20,115 bases of DNA, from positions 1 through 20,115 of the forward strand of contig JADGJG010000436.1 in assembly GCA_027596195.1 (NCBI GenBank). The letters are read 5' to 3'. This stretch comes from Podochytrium sp. JEL0797. Taxonomy: Eukaryota > Chytridiomycota > Chytridiomycetes > Chytridiales > Chytriomycetaceae. This document shows, piece by piece, positions 1-7,186 of this stretch (the first letter of the stretch is position 1; each line of letters begins with the position of its first letter). The translations under genes were made by a program, and so were the position numbers. The notes below the pieces were generated by a model, which made no database searches, had not been told where the DNA came from, and saw nothing but the letters and a program-made list of their open reading frames with translations.

Positions 1-1
1 G

Positions 2-43
2 ATGACGTTTTTCATCAAGGAGTACGCCATTGCAAGGCGTTGA
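2..43 (+). CDS. Possible 3' end of an upstream plus-strand gene
   Basis: Frame 2 is open from the left edge and stops with TGA at 41-43, reading a short hydrophobic then basic tail (MTFFIKEYAIARR). The next feature is a gene on the opposite strand ending at 134, so a convergent gene end here would fit. The stretch is too short to identify a family, and chance openness is quite possible. Seen: the open frame and stop. Inferred: that it is coding. Confidence 0.2.
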   Translation: MTFFIKEYAIARR

Positions 44-133
44 GCACAAATAATTTACATAGTACTTCATCGTTTTATCGGCCATGCATAAAAATGTGGG
101 GGGGGCGGCTTGAGAATAATCGTGTGGGTGGGT

Positions 134-670
134 TTATTTCCGCTTCTGCAGCAGCTTCTTGGGGTTCCTTGAGTTCATCAAGTCGACGTAATCAACCATG
201 CCTGCCGTCACGTATTCCTTCGTTTCCTTCTTTGCCGGTTTCCTTTCTACAGGAACATCGATATCCATTCCCCCCCTTGCAACACTCTTCCTAACCTGCT
301 TATTCAACAGTCCAAACACAGCCTTCAACGAATCCGGCTTCTCATTCCCATCCTTTTGCTCCTTCACAGAAGAACCCTCCGAGAACCCGCCCACGAGCCC
401 CCCGGACGGCCCCAACGTTGTTTTAATACCGCCCGATGATTTGGCAGCAGGTTTGGCGCCCAACGCTTTCGCTGCGGCCTTCATGGTTGCTTTTGTGTCG
501 TGATCGTATCCCGAGTCGATTTTTTTGGAAGTTCCGCTGTTGGAGGCGACTCGGAGGGTGTCCTTCTCTTTCTTGGTGAGGCGTTTTGTGAATTTGGCGT
601 TGCGTCCCTGGGGAGAAGAAAGGGGATGTCAGTTGCAGTCCAATGGAGAAAGTGGTGGGCAACCCACCAT
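134..670 (-). CDS. Small basic protein of unknown function, 158 aa, start codon alone in exon 1
   Basis: Two exons on the minus strand: 670-668 (ATG only) and 607-134, with a 60-bp GTGGGT...CCCCAG intron at 667-608. The frame of exon 2 meets a TGA just upstream of the acceptor, so an upstream exon or an internal start is needed. The ATG|GT junction restores phase 0 and gives a protein starting MGRNAKFTKRLTKKEK. The product is Lys-rich at both ends (KFTKRLTKKEKD near residues 6-17, KKLLQKRK at the C-terminus), with a Gly/Ser middle and no membrane segment. The basic make-up would suit a nucleolar or ribosome-associated protein, but I do not recognise the family. An alternative is a 116-aa protein from the internal ATG at 484. 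A 15-nt T tract lies 9 bp upstream of the start. Confidence 0.6.
608..667 (-). other. 60-bp intron immediately after the start codon
   Basis: On the minus strand the donor GTGGGT follows ATG directly and the acceptor is TTCTTCTCCCCAG, a strong pyrimidine-rich site. Splicing is needed because the exon 2 frame is closed just upstream by TGA. Inferred from sequence only. Confidence 0.55.
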
Positions 671-679
671 GTTGGTTCC

Positions 680-694
680 AAAAAAAAAAAAAAA
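680..694. promoter_or_regulatory. Poly(dA:dT) tract, 15 bp
   Basis: An uninterrupted run of 15 A on the plus strand (15 T on the minus strand), 9 bp upstream of the proposed start of the minus-strand gene. Poly(dA:dT) tracts are known in fungi as nucleosome-depleting promoter elements. That role here is an inference. Confidence 0.35.
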
Positions 695-1217
695 GGGGAG
701 ATTGGTTCGAGCCACTTTTCGGACTTTCGATTACCGCTCTCTTGACGTGTTGGACACTCCCTCTCTCTCTTTGACGCCAAAGGATATCGCAAATTAATAT
801 CGGGTATGCGATTTGGAGTTTCCGAATCTGACTGTTCTGACATGGCTCAATATCCGTTTCAATAATCCCCGTTCGAAGAATCAGAGAACACCCATTTCAA
901 ATTCAAGGCGCTTCCTTATTTTTTCGCGACTTTGTACCTCAAATTCGATTTGTGCGTCAACACGATCGGCAATTCGAGCGCCACGACTTTTCCTGACCGG
1001 CGGATAAACGTCTCATTGACGTTACATTATAATTTATTAGAATGCACTCTTAAAAACTACACTCTGAAGCGAGAAGTTGATGAAACGAGGATTTCCACAG
1101 TGGAAAACCTTCCGATTTCTCCTCCAAAAGAGCGCTTATCGTCATTAATTGAGATGAGGTTGAAGCTTAATGGTGGAGGAAGTTCTGCTGTAATTAACGC
1201 GTTTCAGATCACTAAAA

Positions 1218-1266
1218 ATGTTGACGAATTCAAGAGCATGATTGCGTGCGTGATGTTGACGAATTC
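1218..1266 (+). repeat. Two perfect 14-bp direct repeats ahead of the first MFS gene
   Basis: ATGTTGACGAATTC occurs at 1218-1231 and again at 1253-1266, 35 bp apart start to start, ending 46 bp before the MFS start codon. The spacing is a little over three helical turns. A transcription-factor site pair is a reasonable inference, but nothing else in the sequence proves it. Confidence 0.5.
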
Positions 1267-1285
1267 GCGTATTTAATCACGAATC

Positions 1286-1295
1286 TCGAAAATTT
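1286..1295 (+). promoter_or_regulatory. TCGAAAATTT element, first MFS gene
   Basis: The decamer ends 17 bp before the start codon. The same decamer ends 20 bp before the start of the second MFS gene (3427-3436), although the surrounding sequence is otherwise little conserved. It may be a shared core-promoter or 5'-UTR element, or chance in AT-rich DNA. Confidence 0.35.
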
Positions 1296-1312
1296 CGTGC
1301 CGCGTCAATATC

Positions 1313-3264
1313 ATGCCCCAAGCGAAGAGCGCGGACGCACCCGATCTGATGATTGCAGATGCTCCCATTGAATCCACACCAAGAGTGGAATTCGACCTTT
1401 CCATCGCGGATGACGGCAACAGAGGCCCTGCTGTCGTCTTGACGGCCTCGGAATTCACAGCCGTCATGTTTGGCCTCTCGATGGCGATTCTCATGGCCAG
1501 TTTGGATGCAACGATTGTGAGCACTGCTTTGAAGGTAACGTCGGAGAGATTTTTATGGTGATGAGCCCAAGGGTATATGAGCAGACTATAAACAATACCT
1601 GGGGACCAGACTACACTCGTCTCCAACGATTCACTCCACTTCATCCACCAACCTTATTGATATCGTACTTAACGCAGGCGATCGTTGCGCAATTTGGCCA
1701 CCAAGACAAGATTCCGTGGGTTGGGAGCTCATACTTGCTCACGAGTGCCCCCTTTGGGATCATGTACGGCAAGCTTGCAGACCTGTTTGGTAGAAAGATT
1801 GTCTTCCTTTTTGCAATGGTTGTTTTTGAGATCGGGAGTTTGATTTGTGGAATTGCACCTTCGATGGACATTCTGATTCTCGGTCGCGCGGTTGCTGGAA
1901 TCGGAGGCGGGGGTATATTTACGCTCTCCTTCATCATCATCTCGGACATTGCTACTATGAAAGATCGCGGTTCGTTTATACTCTCTGATTTGTTGTGTTG
2001 TAACTTCCTAATATTCTTCAAATCAGCCAAATACCAGGGTATTGTTGGAGGAATATACGGGCTTGCCACAATTATCGGCCCTCTTGTGGGTGGTTACTTC
2101 TCCGACCATTTGACTTGGAGGTGGTGCTTCTACATCAACTTGCCGTTGGGTGCGATTGCTGTGCCTGCGGTCGTTTGGTTCCTTCGCCTTCCAATCCCGT
2201 CCGGCTCCTTGCTCGACAAGTTCAAACGCATCGATTTCCTTGGGGTTCTCCTAGTCTTCTGCGTCATCACTGCCGTTATCACTCCAACTCAATTCGGAGG
2301 GAGTGTGTGGGCTTGGAACTCGGGGCAAGTGATTGGGCTGTACGCTTTGACGGTCGTCCTCCTTGCGGCCTTCATTTACGTTGAGCGGTATATTGCCAAA
2401 GAGCCCATCGTGCCAGTCGAGCTGTTCAAGAATCGAAGTGTCCCCGCGATTCTCTGCGCTGGTTTGGCTGTCGGAGCCGCGTTTGTTGGTGCCATCTACT
2501 ACATTTCGTAAGTTGTTTGACGCGTTTGTTTATATTCAAGGCTGGATTACTCATTCCTTTCTGCCAGGCTGTTTTTCCAAATCGTCAACGGAAACACGGC
2601 GACGGCTGGCGGTGTCAAGGCAATTCCACTCGTGTTTGGGCACGTCACTCTCAGCATTGTGACGGGAGTCGTGATGTCCTCCACGGGACGGTACAAGTAC
2701 GCATTCTTCCTTGGGCCATGCTTCCTTGCAGCCGGAATCGTCTTGATCAGCACGTTGAACTCGGGGTCTCTTTTGGTCCAGCAGATCTTCTACCTCTTCA
2801 TTTTTGGAATCGGGTCCGGCCTCATCACGCAAACCTGCATTGCTGCCGCTCAGCTCTCTGTTCCAGACTCCCTCCTCGCTATCGCAACCGGTCTGGCGCA
2901 AACGGCTGTCCCGCTGGGTGGTGCTTTCGGAATCGCCATCGCTGGAGCACTCTTCAACAACATCATCGCTTCCGACGCGTTGAATTATCCCGTTCTCATG
3001 AACGCCATCGACGAGCTTCACAACCATTCCATCATTTTGGGCCCCACGGACGTTCTGCCGCTCTCGGAGCTTCTCACAACGCTTCCGTTTATCACAGATG
3101 GCGCTCAAGCGAATGCTGACTTGATAAGCGTCTTCACCGAAGCGTTCCGTATCGCGTATTTGTCGCTGCTCGCGTATCCAATCATTATTTTCCTGATGGC
3201 GTTCTTGATTCATGAATATCGATTGCAGGATGGGGAAAAGAGGGAAATTGCGATGGTGGTATAA
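1313..3264 (+). CDS. MFS multidrug-type exporter 1 (DHA2-like, 14-TM class), 563 aa
   Basis: Proton-driven efflux transporter of the major facilitator superfamily; substrate unknown. Four exons: 1313-1534, 1678-1969, 2027-2507, 2568-3264, with introns of 143, 57 and 60 bp. Motifs seen: LDATIVSTAL at residues 64-73 (motif D1), GKLADLFGRK at 105-114 (motif A), GRAVAGIGGGG around 143-153 (motif B region), GPLVGG at 189-194 (motif C) and WRWCFYINLPLG at 202-213, typical of DHA2 drug exporters. The length suits the 14-helix class. A soluble N-terminus of about 45 residues precedes the first helix. The exon joins were fixed by matching the neighbouring paralogue. Intron 2 is 57 bp with no in-frame stop, so retention would add 19 residues. 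Start chosen as the first ATG in frame, 17 bp after TCGAAAATTT. The next gene is a tandem paralogue. Confidence 0.93.
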
Positions 3265-3456
3265 GTGACGAGAGTACAGTTATTAAAGATGACAAACCGC
3301 TTGCCAATTTTCCTAAAGAACATTAAGAAATTACGTAGTTTTGTTGACAAAAAAGATGACAAAGCAAAGCGCGACAAATTCGATTTCAAATTGCTATTTC
3401 ACGTGAGAGATTCGAGAGATTTGAGTTCGAAAATTTTGAGGATCCAGCGAAAAAAC
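3265..3456. promoter_or_regulatory. Spacer between the two MFS genes; promoter of the second
   Basis: This 192-bp AT-rich spacer must hold the 3' end of one MFS gene and the promoter of the next. It contains AAAGATGACAAA twice (3285-3296 and 3352-3363), a TTGACA just before the second copy, CACGTG at 3400-3405 (an E-box-type hexamer) and TCGAAAATTT at 3427-3436. An in-frame upstream ATG at 3289 would extend the second MFS protein by 56 residues. I rejected it because the extension lies in this AT-rich spacer and the paralogue has no counterpart. Confidence 0.45.
3427..3436 (+). promoter_or_regulatory. TCGAAAATTT element, second MFS gene
   Basis: An identical decamer to the one at 1286-1295, placed 20 bp before the start codon at 3457. 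Having the same position in both tandem paralogues is the only evidence of function. Confidence 0.35.
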
Positions 3457-5341
3457 ATGACCGAAACAAACACGGAGCTCGAGCTTGTCCCACCTGCTGC
3501 GGCGAGCAAGTCGCAGAAGGCTGTGGAGGTCACCGATATTGAGCAAGCTGCTGCTGTGGATGAGTCCGAGTTCACTGCCGTCCGCGTTCCGCTGGGCAAG
3601 ACGCAGTTTGCCCTGGTCTATATTGGACTCCTGCTCGCCATCATGTTTGCCGCTCTTGATCAGACTATTGTGAGCACTGCACTGAAGGGTGAGTTGTGTT
3701 TGAGCGTCAGGAGTTTGCGGCGCTTGTGCTGGTCCTTGTTTTGGATGCTTGCAAAACTGATATCAAACAATAGCCATCGTAACTGAATTCGGAAACCAAG
3801 AACTCGTTCCCTGGATCGGTTCCGCGTATTTGCTCACTGCCGCACCACTAGGAACGCTTTACGGCAAATTCGCCGACATCTTTGGGCGCAAGATCGTGTT
3901 CATCTTTGCCATCGTCGTGTTTGAGATTGGCAGTCTGCTCTGCGGGGTCGCGACGTCGATGGAGTTTCTTATTGCTGGTCGCGCAGTGGCCGGAATCGGA
4001 GGAGGTGGAATTTTCTCGTTAGTTCTCATTGTTATAAGTGATAGTAAGTTTTTTTATGCGCCGTTCGATGTTGAAATATGTTGAAATTAACAAACCATCT
4101 CCAAAAAATTAGTTGTATCGATTCAAGATCGTGGCAAGTATCAAGGCCTCATTGGTGCAGTGTTTGGCCTTTCTTCTGTCATTGCGCCACTCTTGGGTGG
4201 CGCCTTCTCTGACCACGTGAGCTGGCGCTGGTGTTTCTTCATCAATTTACCCCTCGGCGCCGTCACCTTGGCTACGGTCATCGCGTTCCTGAACTTCCCG
4301 CCGATCGAAGGATCGATGAAGGAAAAGCTTGGTCGCATTGACGGTACTGGCGCTGTTTTGTTGTTTGCGTGCGTCATCTGTTTTGTCACCCCGCTTCAAC
4401 TTGGAGGCTCCATTTGGGAATGGAACTCAGTGGCTGTGATTGTCATGTTTGTGATGTCTGTCGTTTTCGCTGCCGCTTTCGTCTACGTGGAAAACAAGGT
4501 TGCGAAGGAGCCTATCGTTCCTCCCGGGCTGTTTCTCAACTCGTCCGTGCCGGCCATTATTGGTTGCGGTCTCTGTCTCGGTGCCGCCTTCCTCAGCTGC
4601 GGATATTACATTTCCATGTTCTTTCTAGTCGTCTACGGAGATTCGGCCACGGATGCTGGTCTTGCATCGATTCCGTTGGTGTTTGGATTGGTGCTCACGT
4701 CCATCGGGAGTGGAATCATTTCATCCAAGTATGGCCGCTACCGCCCCTTCTTTTTCATCGGCCCACCCATCGCTATCGCGGGTATCGTCATGATCTCGAC
4801 TCTCAACAAGAACTCGTCGGAAGCCGCCAAAGTACTCTACCTCATTCTCTTTGGTTTGGGAACGGGTTTGCTGTTGCAAATGCGCGTCATCGCGATCCAA
4901 GCCTCGGTACCGCGCGAAATGATTGCGATCGCCACCGCCCTCATTCAGACTTGCAACACTCTCGGCGGGGCCATCGGTATTGCCATCACAGGCACGATTT
5001 TCAACAACCTCATTGTCAGCAACACGGCGAATGACACGGAGCTGCAGATGGTGGTGCAGCAATTCAATGCCAGGAATATCCCCGTCAAGACGTCAGACGT
5101 GTTGCAGTTGGTTGGCATGATTCAGGGCGCGGGCCAGTTTTGTCCTCCACAGGCTGTGGCTGCATGCACTGCGACGCTGGAGGCAGCGGAGGGGCAGTTG
5201 ATTGATGGATTCACGGAGGCGTTCAAGGTGGCATATCTGTGCGCGGTGCCTTATATGGCAATCATATTCGTGTTAGCATTTTTTATCAAGCAGTTCCAAA
5301 TGAAGGCCGGAGGGCCCGGCGCAGCGGCGGGTGGACATTAG
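3457..5341 (+). CDS. MFS multidrug-type exporter 2 (DHA2-like, 14-TM class), 576 aa
   Basis: A tandem paralogue of the preceding exporter, with the same expected role of drug or metabolite efflux by proton antiport; substrate unknown. Three exons: 3457-3688, 3774-4043, 4113-5341; introns of 85 and 69 bp with GTGAGT and GTAAGT donors. Motifs seen: LDQTIVSTAL at residues 67-76, GKFADIFGRK at 108-117, GRAVAGIGGGGIF, and WRWCFFINLPLG after the third exon begins. The last extracytoplasmic loop is longer than in the first copy and carries two Cys (in the FCPPQAVAACTATLE stretch). The Gly/Ala-rich C-terminus ends AAAGGH. Intron 1 sits one nucleotide from the homologous intron of copy 1, intron 2 is about 8 codons upstream of its counterpart, and copy 1's third intron is absent. 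Confidence 0.93.
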
Positions 5342-5622
5342 TACGTTTTATTATTGGAATCGAAAAAATAGATATATCTAATGCAAGTTAATCTTATTCA
5401 TTCTTTTTGAGCAAAAGTACAACAATGGACAGCACCTTTATTATATTTGTAACCACGCAAAGGGAAGTCACATTCGACACAAGAGTGGCCACCTTTGGAG
5501 GAGGTAAAGTATAAGAAAATCGGGGAGTCAGTTTTGGCACATTCTCTTCTTCTATTTGGAACATTTTTTATAAACATATATACACTTAAGCAAAAAAACG
5601 CGGTAGGAGGAAAGAAGGAATG
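5342..5622. other. Convergent 3' ends of the MFS2 and ApoL-like genes
   Basis: This 281-bp AT-rich stretch lies between two converging genes and should contain both 3' UTRs and poly(A) signals. On the plus strand, GAAAAAATAGATATATCTAATG follows the MFS stop closely. The only other content is a 59-codon open frame on the minus strand, listed separately. Confidence 0.5.
5398..5577 (-). CDS. Candidate 59-aa Cys-rich small protein
   Basis: An ATG-to-TGA frame on the minus strand, starting 45 bp after the stop of the ApoL-like gene. It reads MFIKNVPNRRREC at the start and has four further Cys, in HSCVEC and VHCC, with a PLRGYKYNKGAVHC stretch. The C-x2-C ... H-C-C pattern and GY(K)YNKG core loosely recall small Cys/His motifs such as EsV-1-7-type repeats of algal and giant-virus proteins, but the final His of that motif is not present, so the likeness is weak. 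The frame is AT-rich compared with the neighbouring genes and may simply be 3' UTR of the ApoL-like gene or a decayed insertion. Confidence 0.25.
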   Translation of the reverse strand: MFIKNVPNRRRECAKTDSPIFLYFTSSKGGHSCVECDFPLRGYKYNKGAVHCCTFAQKE

Positions 5623-7030
5623 CTAAAGCTGCATCAAATTCCACTGCAAGTAAATATCAGATGCAGGGTCTCTGTCCGCATTCGCGAGAAGGACATCCGA
5701 CATTCCTGGGGCCCTTCCGTCCAGGTATTGACCACTCGAAATACTCTGGATTGCCGACAGACCATTCCCAAGCCTCACAACACACCACTGCAGGTACTTG
5801 TCCGATGCGGGGTCCCTTTCCCCGGATGCGAGAGTCACATCAGACATCCCTGGAGCCCGACCGTCAAGGTACTGGCAGCTCGAGACACTCTTGATTGCCG
5901 AGACACCGTTCCCGAGAGTTTCGACGCGAAATTGCAGGTACTTGTCGGAGGCTGGGTCTCTGTTTCCAGACGCAAGAGAAACGTCGGACATTCCGGGGGC
6001 TCTTCCGTCAAGGTATTGACTGCTTGAAGCACTCTTGATGGCGTACCGGCTCTGCTTGCGTCCACCGTAGAGATCCAACGCGTCGGAGATCTCGTTGGTT
6101 GCAGAGTCCAGAGCATCAGCGCTGTCGTAGCATTTCATCGCAGTTTCGGACGAATTGATGTCCGCCGCTCCATCCACGACATCCCAAATCCCAAATCCAA
6201 TACCAGCCACAGCAAACGACGCACTGAAAATCTTTGCCGCAGTCCCCCCCGCGACAACAGACGACTTGAGGATCCCAAAGGGCAAAGCGGGAGCAGTGAT
6301 CATCTTCGCAGCTTCCTTCCCGAGCCCTCGCGTGCCGCGGAAAACAGCCGCCGCCACCTTTGCGAATGCGAGAGCAGCAGTGGTTTCAGCTACCTTGAAC
6401 GAGCGGTAAACCACAGAGTAGCCAATCGTGAGGGTCCATTTCGTGACGGCACGCTCGTCCTTGAGCCACGCCTGGACCGAGGGATCCTTTTCACGCAGCT
6501 CACCCATCTTGTTGGTGAGAGCTTCAAGTTGCTGAAGCAGTGTGAACACGACAAGGTCCTTTGACTTGATGAACTCGAGCAGCTCGCGAACCGTTTTGGA
6601 ATCAGCGTTCAGGTGTCCAGCCTTGACCATCTCGGCAGTCACATTCGTAGCAGCTGATGCCACTCCTCCAGCGAGTCCACCAATCGTCAACCCGAGAGAC
6701 AGGCGCCAAAAGAATCCCGGCTCCCATCGCCAAACCGCTGGCAATCCCGACGGAACCACCCGTCACTTTGGCGATCCCCGTGTCGCGAACCACCATCTTG
6801 ATGTGATTTCCTGTCTCACGGATGCTGTCGGCGATTGAACGGCGAAGGTCAAAGTAGTCCGTCATGGAGAAGCCGTTTTGCTGCTTGAAGGCGGGATCGC
6901 TCATGAATGCAATGAGGCCTGTGGCCTCGAGGATGTGGTGCTTGAATTGGTCCACGCTTGTAACCATCTTTTTGTCGCTGGAATTGGGAGGGGGTGCGTG
7001 TTTTTGTCCGATTTGGAGACAGAAAGTCAT
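5623..7030 (-). CDS. Apolipoprotein-L-like protein with C-terminal three-repeat (beta-trefoil-like) domain; frame broken
   Basis: The N-terminal part (7030 to about 6699) contains a helical region then a hydrophobic hairpin with GIASGLAMGAGILLAPVS. It continues in a different frame from about 6699 with SLGLTIGGLAGGVASAATNV. Together these match the ApoL membrane-insertion region. Downstream come a Leu-rich amphipathic stretch and a hydrophobic segment (FAVAGIGFGIWDVVDGA) followed by an acidic helix, as in ApoL C-termini. Then three 48-residue repeats follow, each with QYLDGRAPGMSDV and YLQ(W/F), as expected of a beta-trefoil lectin-like fold. ApoL proteins act on membranes, some as ion channels. 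The role here is unknown: defence, allorecognition or lipid binding are all possible. The frame change needs a 1-nt indel or the 46-bp candidate intron at 6721-6766. The start could instead be the ATG at 6967. Confidence 0.75.
5626..6042 (-). repeat. Three tandem 144-bp coding repeats (beta-trefoil-like)
   Basis: On the minus strand the units run 6042-5899, 5898-5755 and 5754-5626 (the last slightly short at the C-terminus). The core QYLDGRAPGMSDV is identical in all three, followed by LAS/LAN, RDPASD and YLQW or YLQF. Three-fold internal repetition of 40-50 residues is the hallmark of the beta-trefoil fold. The near identity of the cores suggests recent duplication or homogenisation. Confidence 0.85.
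6721..6766 (-). other. Candidate 46-bp intron bridging the ApoL frame break
   Basis: On the minus strand the donor GTGACG begins at 6766 and the acceptor GATGGGAG ends at 6721. Joining keeps phase 0 on both sides, and 46 bp equals two introns of the sterol-transfer gene. Against it: the acceptor lacks a pyrimidine tract, and removal would delete a Gly-rich hydrophobic stretch that fits the ApoL hairpin well. A 1-nt indel, natural or from sequencing, is the simpler reading. Confidence 0.3.
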
Positions 7031-7186
7031 TCATTTGTCCGATTTTCGGAGGAACCGCCCCACGATTCTCTCTGATTTACCCGGAGTTCTTCTCCATTTA
7101 GGAAGAATTCAAAGAAGTGAAAAGGACGAGTGGCGCCAAATGCTTGGCTTGGCTTCGGAAGCCCGGAATTCTGATCCGCAAAAATA
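7031..7186. promoter_or_regulatory. Divergent promoter region, ApoL-like gene and M24 peptidase
   Basis: Only 156 bp separate the start codons of two genes that point away from each other, so both promoters must lie here or inside the genes. I see no TATA box of good quality and no repeated motif. Shared control of the two genes is possible but unproven. Confidence 0.45.

Larger units (their letters stand above)
671..1312. other. Intergenic region between divergent genes
   Basis: This 642-bp stretch separates the minus-strand small basic gene from the first MFS gene and should hold both promoters. It is fairly AT-rich in its right half. I see no credible gene: the longest open stretch (932-1276) has no ATG start and no recognisable motif. 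It contains the poly(dA:dT) tract, a 14-bp direct repeat (1218-1231 and 1253-1266) and the decamer TCGAAAATTT at 1286-1295 just before the MFS start. Confidence 0.6.

Noticed and set aside
932..1276. 114-codon plus-strand open frame upstream of the first MFS gene
   Set aside because: No ATG start, no recognisable motif, and it overlaps the MFS promoter with its direct repeats.
3289..3456. Upstream in-frame ATG that would lengthen the second MFS protein by 56 residues
   Set aside because: The extension lies in AT-rich spacer with promoter-like repeats and has no counterpart in the paralogue.
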